64,000 nucleotides of DNA from Gaeumannomyces sp. JS-464 (taxonomy: Eukaryota; Ascomycota; Sordariomycetes; Magnaporthales; Magnaporthaceae). Shown here one piece after another: positions 33,914-46,714 of the stretch. Each line of letters starts with the position of its first letter. The first letter of the stretch is position 1. Where the stretch lies: NCBI GenBank assembly GCA_002197995.1, contig NGZR01000002.1, forward strand, positions 8,928,001 through 8,992,000, read 5' to 3'. A program made the position numbers and the translations under genes. The notes under the pieces were generated by a model. It was given only the letters and a program-made list of their open reading frames with translations, did no database searches and was not told where the DNA came from.

Positions 33914-36604
33914 ATTAAGAGCCGTTTGTTGCCTCGGTGTGGCTGAAAACCGTTCTGTTTTCCGTCGTTGTACTGAAGTACTTGGGGGGCCGCAGGGGCC
34001 GCAGGGAGGATTAATTGCTCCGGGAGCCGCTTAGGGAGCTGCTCCGGGAGCAGCAGGAGCAAGGCTCCACTGGCGTCGGAGCTGGGAGATTCTAAAAGCG
34101 GCAACGCACAAAAGCCCAGATTTCCGCGCAATAACAGTTGGGGGGCATCCGTGACGCAGGTAAAGGCCGTGGTACTGACCCAAGGCTGATCAACTCCGAG
34201 GCATGCACTTCCTTTGTGGCAGGAAGCGTATCTAACTTCTGGGTGTTTACCCGCTGGAGCCACGAATGATCAATTCCCTCCATGGTGCGACCCCTGTGCC
34301 CGACAATGGTTGGCCAAGTATAGCTCCTCTGTTACAGCCCACACACGCAACCCCCAGTAGCAGATCTTCTACCCCTTCTTATCACATCTGGTTCCCAGGG
34401 TGGTGCACTCCGCCCGGCTCAGCCCAGCGTCGAGCCTCGCCTGGGCACAGGCTAGGGGAGCGTGGCTCGACGCCCGAGAAGCGCTGCGGACCGCTGCGTC
34501 ATATACCGGCAAGGATGAGGGCTGCGCTTCAGAGAAATCCGGCTGGGCAGGTTGCTCATGCATTCTTGCTCGTCTCGGGTCGCGGGGCTAAGCCGTGCGC
34601 GGCTAGGATGCCTCATGATGGACGCGACCGATTCTATAGAGCGCTAGGGTGAGGCTGGCTGCAGATGTCTCTTGTCGGCTTTCTCGTTGAGGGAGCGGCC
34701 AGATGTTGGGAGAATGCTCCTAGCTTACGCGGCTATTGGTCTATGATCTCTTGGGCTTTGAAGCTAGGACATAAATAAGACCTTGATTATTGTTTGGCAA
34801 CCCAAAAGTAGCCTCCATGGGAAGCTTACCTATAAATCCCACTGGAGATGCCCCTCGCGGGTTCCTGGAGGGTTTTGGGGAGTTGGGTCTTTGGAACGCG
34901 CGCGGGGGAAATTCTTGGGTTCTGCGCTCGCACACTGGGGATGCGTGTGGACGGCGTGCAGTGCGCTCGAGCTGCGGGCTCTATTTTCGCCGAATCGCAA
35001 GACATACAATGACTGCCTCGCCGCTCCGATGTTGTCTCGCCCAGGTCGGTTCTCGTAAGGCGGGCGAGCTTTGATTCCAGAGTTCCATCCTACTAGGTGG
35101 AGGAAAGGTTTCCTGTATAGGAGGTTATGTGATTAGGCCAAAATGCCGCGAGATACGGCAGGTTGAATTCTTCTACCGGATTGGAAATAGTTACCAGTCA
35201 AACTCTAATCATAGGAGCGAGGGACGCTTCTCCCGTGTGGTCGGAGAGATTCGCTGTTGCCGCCGGTGTTTGTTGGTGACGGTTAGGTGTAGAGCAGGGA
35301 GAAGCAGCAAAAAGGCGAAGTAGAGCATAGTTCTTCTATTCAAAAAATTGTGTACAAGGAACGCGGCTGTGTTGCTAGCGCTCAAGTCACGAGATATTGA
35401 GGTTCTGTTTACGTCAGCAACTTCTGACCTGCTTGCGGAGAGGTACAGGCAAAAAGCGCTGACGTAAGCCAATGAGCCAATCAAACAACCAGAGTAAAGT
35501 CGCCGCAAGACGGTGAGTCCGGGACAAGGCTAGATTTCCATTTCCTGGCGTTTCCAGTAGGTGTAATTTCCCAGGTGCTGACAGCTCAGTCAACCATTCA
35601 GGGAATCTTTTGCATTTTCCGAGTTTATCCTGCAGCTAGGAGTCGTAAATGCACAAACCAATCATAAGTTGGAACCTGGTATAATGATGTAGGATGGCCA
35701 AACCATCCAAAGAAAAAGCTGCTCTAAGTACCAAGCTAACAATGCAGCTTGGCAAGCGCCCACGAGGTACAGACAAGCGTATAGATAGACTGTTGGGTGC
35801 TCACTACTGAGGTCCTTACTCTCTCGCTGAGCGAGGGGCAAGATCTCAGTCTTCATGCGGGCTGCATCCACCTTGCCTCACCAAGTCAGACATGGGCAAG
35901 CAGGCAGGTGCCAGGATGGACGCACCGCTGCTGCCAAAGCTTCGTGGTGACAGCTGCCCATTCATGATGGGCCAGGCAAACCACCCCTGACAGTGAATTA
36001 GCTGCACTTGCCTTCGCCAAGCAAGATGTCAGCAGACGTCCGGGCACCACCCAGAGGCAGAAGGTGTACCTGAGAGCGATGAGAAACACGCCGGGCTGCC
36101 TTGGTACCCTTTCCCAACATGTCCGGGCTTTTGGTTGCAGTTCATGTCCCACCACTTCTCTCACCTGGCTGCCGAGGCTCTCGGACCAGCAGAGAACCTG
36201 CACGTGGTCGATCGAGCGCCCAACAAACAGTGGTACAGCTGAATTGGGAAGGAGTGCTCGCCGGCAGACAATTCACTGCCAGGCTCACACCAGCACAACT
36301 GCCTGAGAGGGAAGGGGCCGCCGTCCAGTCCCCCAGTCAGCCCCAGCATCAGTACTAGCACCAGCACAGGCAATCGAAACATAACCAACGGCACTCCTCG
36401 TTGCAGCCGACACTTCTCTTCTTCACACGACACAACACCAGCCATCCCATCTCAACCTAGTCTACATCTTCGGCAGATCGACGACCTCCTCTGATCACCT
36501 TCAAGCTGACATTCCCTCTGCATCCGGCATCTCTGCCGCGTCCCCTATTTGCGCTATCTCTGCTACCACAGAAGCCTTCCCTTCCTCCGCAGTCGTCCCT
36601 CAAG
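33914..36604. other. Intergenic DNA between pogo-2 and the CVNH gene
   Basis: No gene recognised. Open frames here (for example 34266-34652 and minus 33658-34263) have no recognisable domains. A small cluster of GCTCCGGGAGC palindromes lies at about 34017-34057. The last 200 bases (36400-36604) are pyrimidine-rich, as is common in fungal 5' leaders. Composition is mixed, with AT-richer stretches around 35.1-35.7 kb. Confidence 0.5.
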
Positions 36605-38199
36605 ATGCGTGTCTCCACGCTCCCTGTTTTTGCGGCCATTCTCGCAGGAACCGTCAAGACGCTTGACACCACTGCTGACAGCTGCGAGAAGCCGTCCACC
36701 GCGGCCATCATCGCCTCCACCTGGACGCCTGCCTACCCTACCTTTGACGAGCCATGCCTCCCTCAGACCGCGGTTGCACAGCGGCCCATCCCGCCCAGAG
36801 CCCCTGTCCCGGGCGACTGGACCATTGGCTACATGGCGACCTGCCGCAACTGCTCGCTCAGAGTCACGGATCCCAGGGAGCACCGAGACACCATTCTCAG
36901 CTGCATGTGCCTGAACGGCCATCCTGAGCGCCCAGAGTCGATGAACAGTGCCGTCTACGTCAAGTCCGAGCTCGATCTGAACGAACACTTCGGCAATAAT
37001 GAGGGACACCTGATTGTGAGTATCTTTGCCTCCCTTTCTCCCCGCTGCCTCCAACACGCTCCATATGCCTGTCTCCGTCTGGCTCCGGAAAATATTTGGC
37101 AGGTCTTGCTGACGCGGTCCTTGGCACAGTTCGGCGACAGCAACTTCTTGTACACATGCGAAGCTTGCAACCTCACCTGCGGCTACTGGTACTTCTGCGA
37201 GTGCTCCTATGGCGATGGAACACACTTCAGCAACATCAACCTCGACATGTACTTTTGGGCTCCCTACGGCGTTCTGCAGCGTCGGCCGGCTGCTTATCTG
37301 CCCCCTAGCCCCGCTGTCCCCTCGCTCGACGCCGCCGATCCCGAAGGTCTAGGTCGTCCTCCGGTCGTCCCTGATGGTCCTGACGGCACCTGGAATCTGA
37401 AGCATGTCCGCCGGTCCGCTTTTGGCCCTTCGCTGACACTTGAGGCTGCCACAACCACGCCCCTGGTGACTGTCATGCTCGTCGCGTCGTCTCCCATTTC
37501 AACGTCGTCGCCCAGGTCGAGGTCCACGAGTGCACCCAGCATCACCTTGGACACCACCGGCTATACATCGTACATTCGAACGCCTGAGGTCTACTGGGAA
37601 GCAACCAACGACCAGCTGGCCGGAATCCCCGAACCCCGCCGTGCCAGAGATGCCGGTTTCAGCAACAAATGCCAGGCCTGCCATATGGAAAACCCGCAGT
37701 TGGCTGTGGAAGACAACTTTTCTGGCTCTTACCTGCTGTGCTACTGCCGTCCCCCGGCCGCCAAGTATGCCACCGCAACGGCGATCGACCTGAACCGACA
37801 CATCGGCAACGATGACGGCCGCCTTGTTGTAAGTCCTCACCTGCGGCTCGAGCACCGACGAACGGCCCTTGCAACTCCCCCTTTCCCTCCTTCGCGAGCA
37901 TTAGCTCCCTATCTTTTTGACTTCATCCTAGGCTTCATTTCCATGCCACCAGACTTGGTGTCCACAATTCCCATTCAAGATCCAGATGCTGACATTTGTT
38001 TCTTCACAACCCCCAGTGGGGCTCATCGGACTATCAGGCCAGCTGCTCCGACTTCGGCCTCGACCGCGGCCACATCTACACCGCAACCTGCGCCAGCAAG
38101 CACAAAGGCGCGGTCGAGGCCAAGATCGACCTGGACGACTACATCCAGGTCTGTGCGGGCGAGCTGCTGCCCGCCGACGAGCCCTGCTCGTCGGTGTGA
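36605..38199 (+). CDS. Secreted protein with two cyanovirin-N homology (CVNH) domains
   Basis: Spliced model: exons 36605-37015, 37130-37828 and 38017-38199, giving 430 residues. Residues 1-20 form a signal peptide (MRVSTLPVFAAILAG...). The first CVNH unit (about 78-195) has CRNCSL, ELDLNEHFGNNEGHLI and, across intron 1, FGDSNFLYTC and INLDMYFW. The second (about 315-425) has CQACHM, AIDLNRHIGNDDGRLV and, across intron 2, WGSSDYQASCSDFGL and IDLDDYI. The motif I-D/N-L-x-x-H-I-G-N-x-D-G-x-L is diagnostic. Both introns fall at the same place, right after the G-x-L motif, in phase 0, so the domains probably arose by duplication. The 120-residue linker is Pro/Ser/Thr/Arg-rich. Known CVNH proteins bind high-mannose glycans; sugar binding here is inferred. 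Some Cys and loop residues differ from well-studied lectins. The ATG fits a good context and the signal peptide. No frameshift is needed. Confidence 0.88.
37016..37129 (+). other. Intron 1 of the CVNH gene
   Basis: GTGAGT donor, GCTGAC branch-point-like motif at 37108-37113 and CACAG acceptor. Length is 114 bases, a multiple of three with no in-frame stop, so retention would add 38 residues. Removal restores the CVNH consensus (G-H-L-I then F-G-D-S). Confidence 0.85.
37829..38016 (+). other. Intron 2 of the CVNH gene
   Basis: GTAAGT donor, GCTGAC branch-point-like motif at 37988-37993 and CCCCAG acceptor; 188 bases. Splicing joins G-R-L-V to W-G-S-S-D-Y, exactly the CVNH consensus, and ends the protein at the TGA at 38197. 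Confidence 0.9.
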
Positions 38200-39266
38200 G
38201 GCGGCGGCGGCGACGGCGGCGGTGGTGGCGGTAGCGGTCCTTCCCCTCCCCCCTCCCTCTCTCCCTTCGGCTTTTTTTGGTAGCAGATAGATTGGCCAAT
38301 GCTGGCCCATGACGGGCAGCATCTAGTATTTTTATTTGCAAAATTCAAAGTCTGCATTTTTTTGGTAAACCTGGCCAGTGATGTCGTGTTTTCCTGGTGC
38401 CTCCGTAATATGTTTTCACATTGTTCAAGGTATTGCAAAAATTACTTTGGTGACGCTGCGCCAAGGACAACTCTCTGTGCAGCCTAGCACTGATCACGTT
38501 AACCAATGGTCGCCCTGTGTTGTCAAAAAGTGCACTTGTCGCTGGGCTCCCACCATCAGCGCCTTGGCTACACGTCATGTTGCCCCCCAATGCTTGCAGG
38601 GGAAGGCTCGCAACGACCATCGACAGTCTTCACTGCAGTGCTGGCAAGCAGCTATGACCTGTAACCTTGGTCATCCCCACTGAGTTACTCCCACAAGCCT
38701 ACTTAGTGCGGTTGTGGCGACACTTAGCGCCGCCATCGTCATCCGGCAACGGCTGAAAGGATACCTAGGTATTCATGTCAGGGCGAGTCGCAGTCAAATA
38801 TCGTCGGTTCAAATTTAGTTATACATGGGAATAATATATTTTACAACCTTACCTCCATTCCTGTTCCTAATACGGTTTTCCCTTCCGCCCGTGAACCTAT
38901 GCCCGGACGCCTCGCTATCAACCTAGAATCCTTGAGCAGCCAGGGGCTCCCAAACTCCGACAATGAGATTATGATGATACTGGCAAGTTGCTCATGACGA
39001 GCATGCCGGCTGCGAAAAGAAAAGAAAATGCTGGGCAAAAGGGATATAGTGATGCGAGTCCGCAACGCTAAAGGATGCCAACCGGAGATAAGATGTCCAG
39101 GGCGCCCCATAGAAAACAAAGGCGACGGAATAGTGACTAGTGCCGCAGCCACCAGGGAGTTTCTTCTTCACTGTTCTCAGCAGGAGGGGAACAGCCCGAC
39201 GGCCGTCTCAGAGAGCGGTCTTATCGAAGCATTCGCAGCCAAGCTCCTTGGACACGGTGACCACCC
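38200..39266. other. 3' intergenic region between CVNH and the S33 peptidase gene
   Basis: The CVNH gene (plus) and the peptidase gene (minus) converge here. A GGC/GGT-rich tract (38200-38236) and a pyrimidine-rich tract (38237-38280) directly follow the CVNH stop. No further gene is seen. Confidence 0.6.
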
Positions 39267-40868
39267 TTAGCGAGAGGTCTTGTCAAAGTACTCGCAGCCG
39301 AGCTCCTTGAAGACGGCGACCAGCCTGTCGGGCGCGGCGCGGATGGCGTTGTGCCGCAGGTCGCTGGCTCGCTCGAGCTCCTTGGACCGCACCGAGGGCC
39401 CAACGAGGTTGGTGGCGTGGACGGCCAGCTGGGCGTTGACATACATGTCGGTCGGGTAGATGGCCGAGTAGATGGGCACCTTGTTGGCCCTGAGCAGGGA
39501 CAGGTCCCACAGGTCCTCGGTCTGGCCGGCGCGCCAGGCGCTCGGCGAAGGCGACGCCGCCGAGCGCGCGCAGGTCCGCGTAGTCCTCGGCGTGCTCGGG
39601 CATGAAGGCCTCGCCCAGGAAGTAGAAGGTGCCTTTCGCCGCCAGCGCGTCGAGCTCCGCGGGCGTCCGGGCCGAGACCCAGGCGTACCGCTCGCGGTGC
39701 CGGCCCTCGTCGCGCACCTTCTTGGCGCTCCAGAGCGACTTGCCGCCTTTGGTGGCGACGTAGCACTGCGTCTCGTGCTCGACGGCGTAGATGAGGCGCT
39801 TGTTGAACGGTGTGCGTGTCGACGGCGTCGAAGATGGTCACGGACTCGCCCTTGGAGTCCTTGCCCAGTACGACGCTGGCCGCGCTCCGCTTCCCGCCGT
39901 TCTGCCGGAGCGCCTTGTCGATCGTCAGCAGCTTGGCGTACATCTCGCTCGCTCCGCCGGGTGCGCCGAGGGTGCGGCCCATGCTGGCGAAGGTGGCCAG
40001 GCTCAGGCTGTTTCCGCGGGCGTTCCGGCCGGGGCACGAGAGGATCGCCTTGGCGATGCGCAGGACGAGGGCCCGGGGATCCTCCTTGCTGCCGGAGCGG
40101 ATCGACGGGTCGTTGTAGAACGTTTCGTTGTCCTCGGCGACCGACTCGAACAGCCGGCCGTACACCTGCTCGGGCGTCGCCCCGATGGGCGGCATGCCGC
40201 CCGTGAGCAGGCAGCCGCGCACGCTGAGCGGGTACCGCTGCGCGTAGAGCATGGCGACCCAGCCGCCGTACGACTGGCCCAGCAGGACGAACCTATCGTC
40301 GACGGGGTCTTGCTGGTCGACTGTTTCGCGGCGAGGTACAGACGAATCGCTTCGAGGTCGCGCACGATGTTGCCCTGGCGCGTCTCCTGGAAGGCACGCA
40401 CAGCCTCGCTGCTGCCGTCCTTGCTGCCGGCCTGCAGCTTCTGGAGCCTGGCTAGGTCCAGCTTCTCGCTGCCGCCCGTGCCCCGGTAGTCGAGGAGCAG
40501 CAGCTGGAAGCCGTTCTTCACGACATGATCCGTCAGGACCGCGTGGCGGTCCTCCTGCTGTGCCGAGCCCGGTCCGCCGCAGAGGTAGACGAAGGTTGGC
40601 AGGCGCTCAAAGTCGGACAGCCGTTGCTTGCGCCCCTTGGCGGCGGGTCTCGGGGCCCCCTTCTTGCGGATGATGTCTGCATGGAGGGTGAACCCGGCGC
40701 CCCCGGCGCCGGGCTGCTGCTTGGTGTAGTCACGAGGGACCCGGAAGAGGAACTCGTGCTTCTGCAAGGTCGGCCGTCCGGCATGTCTGCCACTGGCTTC
40801 TCCTCCAGAAGCTCTGCAGCTCGCATCTTGCAGTTTTGGGCAAGGTACGGGTCGCTGTTGACGCTCAT
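39267..40868 (-). CDS. Serine peptidase S33 / prolyl aminopeptidase-like alpha/beta hydrolase, four frameshifts
   Basis: The family removes N-terminal proline (or related residues) from peptides; fungal members are mostly cytosolic. On the minus strand from the ATG at 40868 there are FLFRVPRDY (about residue 40), the oxyanion-loop CGGPGSA (about 97), LLLLDYRGTGGS (about 130), the nucleophile elbow GQSYGGW (about 196), LTGGMPP, the putative acid in YPTDMYVNA (about 473) and the His in LRHNAIR (about 505). The stop is TAA at 39269-39267. The frame changes four times: one base missing near 40775 and near 40322, one extra near 39811 and near 39530. The net shift is zero, giving 533 residues, a normal family length. 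No nonsense codon occurs, and no intron signals explain the shifts. I therefore call a gene with probable sequence errors; a young pseudogene is the alternative. The 40868 start avoids a non-homologous leader in another frame. Confidence 0.8.
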
Positions 40869-41951
40869 CTTTGCGTGGTCTCTCGTTGCTGGTGGTCTTG
40901 CAGTGGTTTTCCTTCTCCTTGCTCGTCTCTCGCCGTTCTGTCGTTGTTTGGGTGACCGGCATCTTCGCTTTATGAGGCCTCTGCCTCGCCTGTCCTGCAT
41001 ATTTGTACTCGAGGCGCCGGTGGGCAGAGCATGCCGTGAACAAAGGAGACGATAGCTGCCATGTTGCCGTCAATGGGTCAACAGGACTTTTACATAGGAT
41101 AGCCATGGTGAACAAACAAGCTGAGAGAGGTATGACAGAGTGGGTGTTGGGGGACTAGGGACAAGGACGACAGCAAGCATGAATAGGTCGGTGTGCTGGA
41201 CATCGAAGGCCTTGTCGTGGGAAGAAACAAAGACAGCGATCAGCGACAAAGGGAAGGCCGATGTCCACGGCATCGACGGGTAGACGAGGCGGATAGGCGC
41301 CAAGGGCCGGCGGCACAAAGGAGAGAGGCGGCACGGCCTGCTTTATGGTCCCGGGCCTCCTTTGTGTGCGCGTGTCTGCGACCACGACTCACGACTCGGG
41401 CCATGGTCGGTCTCGGCGAGCTATAGCGGCAGCGCGGAGAGTCAGCATTAGCTCTTTTAGACGAGACGGCCTTCCGCACGAGTGGGAACAGAGGGCACGG
41501 CAGCAGAGCCGGGCCTGCAAGGGCCAGCGAGCACCGGGCGGCCGGTGGCCCCAACAGGCGTCAAGGGCGTGGAAGAGGTGTGTGGGGGGGAACTGACAAA
41601 AGGGGGTGGCATGTCGTTACCGCCTCCCGGGAGGCCCGCCTGATTCGCTCGTAGCAGGGCGCCGAAAGGGCGGAGGAAGGGTGAGCAGGAGATGGTAGCA
41701 TTGTATCGGGGCGCACGACATGATTGCCGGGCGCAGGCTGGGCTGGCTGATCGGGGTGTGCTGCTGCTGTGCGTGGGCGTGGACGTGGACTTTTTTTTTT
41801 TTTTGCTTTTTTCTTTCTTGGTCCCTTTGCGCAAAGCAAGCACTGGAGCGAAATTAGCCCACCCAGCAAGTGTCAATGGTTGTGTGCAACGCAGCGTCGA
41901 ATGAAAACAGGGACCAGCACGGGGCACGCGCTTGCCAAAGCGAGTCCATGG

Positions 41952-41972
41952 CCCCCCCCCCCCCCCCCCCCC
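41952..41972. repeat. Run of 21 C
   Basis: Uninterrupted cytosine run, directly visible. Its length is likely unreliable in most sequencing chemistries. Confidence 0.95.
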
Positions 41973-44900
41973 ACACTCCCTAGCGACCGGTGTACTCCCA
42001 ACCCTGGGTTTTTCTCACGACCGTTGAAGGGTCTGGGGCTCAGGTTGCTGCCAACACAGTGCGTACCAGACATGGTTCTTGTCGCCGTCAGCCAGGCGCA
42101 ACAAAGGGCAAAGCTCGGCAGTCACAGTCACATGGTCGCAATGGCGCGGCAAGGCTCTGCTGCCTGCCGCTGCTTTTGCTGCCACAAACCGCCGGGTCGC
42201 CCAAGACGGCGGCGGGGAATGTGACGAGGTCCTCGAGCTGGCGCGGTCTGCAAGCCGGCCGGCCGTTCCCAGACGCTATCGCCGCCGGGAGCCTGGCTAG
42301 CCTCGTTGACACGCATCCATCTGCGCCTTGGGTCTAATTAGTGGGTTCCCGTTAGTGGATTTTCGCCTCGCTCGCGCGCGCATCAGCCATCACGCACGGC
42401 TTGCAAACCTCCCCACCAGCACCGCACGCTGACCCCCAAACCAGTTCCCAAACGGGACCAAAGCCGTGCCGTGTCTTGGCCCAGCAGGCAAGGTTATCAG
42501 TATCAGGTTGCCGTCCGGATGAAGGGAGCGAGGTGGATGCGGCTGTCACTGGCCTGGGTCCGCCCAAGCTCCCAAGATCTCCGTCTCTCCCCATCATCCG
42601 CCCCCGCGCAAAGCATGGATAGTTAGTTGACGGCGCTAGGAGAGACCCAACAGAGGACCTTTCCCGGCTCAACCCAGCTCAACCCCAGCACGAGGTAAAA
42701 ATAACAAAACGAAAACGCCACAATCCCATCCTGCCCCGGCCAAACCGCCTCTAGCTCATGTATGGTCCTTCTCTCTGCCGTGCAGCCCTGTCTTCCTCCC
42801 TGACCCGGCCGTCCTTTTTGCTTGGGAGGCTGGGGGGGTGAGGTCTCGGCCGTCCCCTGTACCCGCCGGCGTGCGGTGTTTGTCTTGGCCCCCGGTCCTC
42901 GTGGGGTGCTCGCTTTCGGCATCACCCGAGGGGATCCAACCGGTGAGCCGCAGCCGATCGACGAAACACCCCCTTTTTATGCCTATCACCCCAACTTGTA
43001 GCCTGGACTGATTGGGTGGCCCTCAACGGTCCCCTTTGGCCCAGCGCACGGGTGAAATTCGCATGCCATCTTGACAGGGACCCCACCCTTCCTTTTTCAT
43101 CTCTTTTCCCTCTTCTTCCTTTTATCTTTGCATCGCGGGCAGATATCGACATGCGGACAGGCATTCCCTTCTTGATTCCTGTTACAAGTGCGTCCCCGAG
43201 CCCCACCTGTCAGCGAAGCCGACGCGCTGTCATCGGCACTATCCCTTCCTTAGGAGGCTGATACATGAGTAGGTAGGTGGTAGCCTTCTTGCTTTTTTTG
43301 CTGCTCCCCGCCCGCCCTATTTTAGTGGACGATGTGTTGTTCGCTAATCTCTCGTTTCTTGTTTTGGCTGGACATGTCCAAGGACGAGCCACAGGCCACC
43401 AGGTTTTGTCGTCTCTGGGGAAGATGCTCCCTGGGCCTCACAACTACGACTGGTCGCGACCGGCTAAAAGCTAGATGCACAAGGCCCACACACCTCACTG
43501 CTTATCTGTGGGGGAGCAAGTTGGCAACAGGCCTAGGCTAAAAAGGATGCTGCAAGAAACTTGACGACGAATGCCGGGTCGCAACAACATCCTGCCTGTC
43601 TCCCTAGCATGCCGAGGTTGCCTGCTCCACAAGCCGCACGCCGCAAGTCAGTCATCCGCTAGCATGCAATTGGCAGAGGATCTTCGCGTGCCGGGACACG
43701 CGGGAAGCGCATCAGAATGATCAGGTGCCCCCATCCGCATGCATGATGCAGGTGTGTTGGCGTAACGAAGCGCGACGGCTTGACCGTGGCAAAGAGCGGG
43801 CGACTGGGCCCTCCTTGCTCGTGCTGCGCAGAGTCAGGCAGGATCATGGAGCCGCGGCTTATGCGGCTTGTTATGTAGCAGATCGATATCGCAGAGAGCA
43901 ATGACGGGACTGACGCCGGAAAAGGAAGGGGAGCCATCCAATACCACCGCACAGCTCCAACGTCACTGCCTCTAATGACTACCTCGTGGCACCCGCATGC
44001 ATCAGCAAAGGAGGGGAACCCAACCTTGCGCGGGTGGAGGAACCGAATACGGCCAACTTTGCAGGGACAAGTGAAGGTGGCGACGGCGGCGGCGGCGCAA
44101 ATCTCACCTCGCCAAAGCTTGGCGGCTCGCACGAAAAGCGTGAAAGTCAAATGGGAGCAGTCTAGACGTAGTCCAATGCTGTGGTCGGTCCAGCAGTCAG
44201 CCACCGAGGCTATTGGGCCGGTGGGCCGCCAAAAACGGCAGCCAAGCTTGTTGGCGGATAACCCGTGCACCCGACGACGCTGACCTCCAACTCCAGCCAG
44301 CCTGGATCCCCCAGCTTTCGCGAAAAAGAAAACCGGTCTAGCCGCCGCGAACAGCCCCAGAGTAAAACCCAGGCGTGGAAAGAGGAGAACCCGGCAGCGC
44401 CATATCACCAACCCCGCGACGTGCCACCGAGCGACCTCAGCCGCAACATGGGCCGATCAGAGTCCACAAAACGGCCAAGACGCATCCTCGACCACCTCCG
44501 GCCTTCTGTTCCCGCTGGCGGCTGCAAAAGTGCGACGTTCCTAGAATATGTACCACTGAAGGGCCGACCTTCCTCCACACACGGCCACGGCCGGCCTACC
44601 CGCCTCTCCGCCGGCCCACGGATTGTGCGTAGTGGACAAGTCTGGTGGTCTCGTTTGAAGCTCCTATCGATGGATATGGTAGTACCCACGCCCGCTGCTC
44701 ACCCCTCAAGAAAATACGCCGCTCCGTCCGTACTCGGCCGCGACCCATTGGTCGGGAATAGGCTCGAGCATTACATACCGCTGGCGGCGCAGTAGGAGAA
44801 AATGGCCTGGAGGAGACAGCCAGTGCCAGAGTGCCAGTAGACGCGATTACCGACAGAGTGGTAGCGGATGACGTTGCAATTCGAGAATGACACGACGACT

Positions 44901-46713
44901 GTGCATGATCCCTCCCGCACGTCCATATCGCCCCCATTTTTTCCTTCCTTCTCGACCATCCAGGCTACAACGCCAAGGTGGTACCGAAGCCGGTCAGTGG
45001 CTACCAACCACAGCCAATGACGGCAATACCAAGACCTACACCTCGCCCCCGGATATTACGAGAGGGCAATCCATTAGCAAGGAGGAAGCGAAGATCTCAG
45101 ACCATGGGTGAGGAGTGGAAATGAAGCGAGAAAAAAAAAATCCAGCCGTTTGTTGCCCAGTCGGAGAGGACATAGGACAGGCTCCGTGTAGCTGTGCTCC
45201 ACCTCACACATGCCACCACAGGCGCCCATCCCAAAGGCGCCACAAGTCGCGGCACGGTCCCTTGATAAGGGAGACCGGTGTGGAGGGGGGAGTGACCCAG
45301 ACCCAGACTTGAGGCGCACACGGTTCATTACCACCTTCCCGTGATGGGCGACGGATGTTCACGAAACGTCCAGCTAGCATTTCCCGCACCTCCTAGCGTG
45401 GTGCATAGGCGAGGTGAGGGGAAGAGAGGTCGGCGCAGAAGGAGACAAGAGACGGCCGGCAGCACACCGGGTTACCTAGGTATCCAGCCAAGGAATGCCT
45501 TACTTTTTGCCCAGCTCGCCGCTGACCGCGTTTGCTCACCGATGCTTCTGGTGGTTGGACAAGCCAAAAGTACTCAAGCGACGGGGAAAATAATCGGGAG
45601 ACGCCCGGGCGGCCTGCCTCTTCCCGCCCCTTCCACCGCATCAAGGAGGATGGGAGCATGGGCTCCTCGAGAAGCCTGTGTAACCATCATTTTTCGGGAC
45701 TCCGCTGCATCCAAGCCTCTCGCCATCGCGAACCACCGCCGCGACCAGGCACAGCAGTTGCGCCATCGCCGTCGCACAAGGCCAAGTAAGGCAGCGGCCG
45801 GGCCGAGCGGAGGAGATATGTGACACCCGAGGTCGGGGCTCACCCCTCGCTTCCCTCAGTATCACCACGGGTAAGCCCAGAGGACCATCCGGTGAGGTCT
45901 TTGCATGTGAAGTCATCGTGATGAATAATTCAACCACCACCTTTTTCTGCCATGCCCTGCGGCGGTTAAATCACCCCCACGGTTGCACGGCAAGCAACCT
46001 GCAGCGGACGCCTCGAGCCCCTCCGTTTCGGGCGCTGAAACACCATGCCGCTAGTCTCCTCCGCCAGATGTATGGACAACACACGAGTAACTCTGCAGGG
46101 GAAAGGTGACGTGTTTATTCGGACTGGGACAAATACATGTTCCAGTGTGCTCCTTGTAGCAAGAAAAGACAAGCTCCGTGTAGGATCAAACCAAATGATC
46201 AACCCCCGGGTCAAAGCTCGACAGGCTTCAAGGCCCAGGAGTATCGGCCGGTATCGCTGGATGTCCTCACATCTGGGCCTGCGTAGTGTTCGATTCTTGG
46301 GCTGAAGCAGTATTTGTATGTACCGAGATGTCTCCATGGAAATGTCACGACGGCCAGCCATGTGGCTCTGCTATATTATCCCACCATTTACCCACCAATA
46401 ACCCCACCTCCCTTTCCATTTTCAAGTCTTCCCATGAGGCAACCAAAACCCCCCTAGCTCCCACCGCATATCGATCCTCCGACCAGCATTAGGTCTGCGT
46501 CACCTCCAGGACAGCCCTGTCCGTCCTATCCCAACGACCGTCCAAGACCGGCGGAGCTTTCCTATTTTGTTTCCCTGCATCCCCGAAACAGTTTGACCAT
46601 GCAGAACAATATGTTTCTTGCCTTGGCACGAAGGAGTGAAAAGTGATATGTGATGGCGGGCAGAAAACGGGAGTGAGAGGATCAAGGTTTGAAACTTTCA
46701 GGACATATTCCTG

Positions 46714-46714
<1 letters not shown>

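Noticed and set aside
33658..34263. 201-codon minus-strand frame at the edge of pogo-2
   Set aside because: It runs out of the transposon into flanking DNA and is in a different frame from the transposase helix-turn-helix encoded by the same bases.
36605..38290. Single uninterrupted 561-codon frame over the CVNH gene
   Set aside because: It reads through both introns. Splicing at canonical sites with branch-point motifs restores exact CVNH consensus on both sides, and the correct third exon is in another frame ending at 38199.
38790..38830. GGTTCAAAT resembling a tRNA B box
   Set aside because: No A box, no cloverleaf stems and no anticodon arm can be drawn around it.
39500..40800. Explaining the S33 frame changes as introns
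   Set aside because: The frames abut or overlap within a few bases, leaving no room for a fungal intron, and no donor/acceptor pair is placed suitably.
39267..41115. Longer N-terminal leader for the S33 peptidase starting at 41115
   Set aside because: The leader is Arg/Lys-rich and non-homologous, and it lies in a different frame from the ATG at 40868, which begins a protein of normal family length.
43659..44411. 250-codon minus-strand frame
   Set aside because: It has no domain, signal peptide, intron signals or conserved motif. Chance frames of this length are expected in 25 kb of GC-rich DNA.
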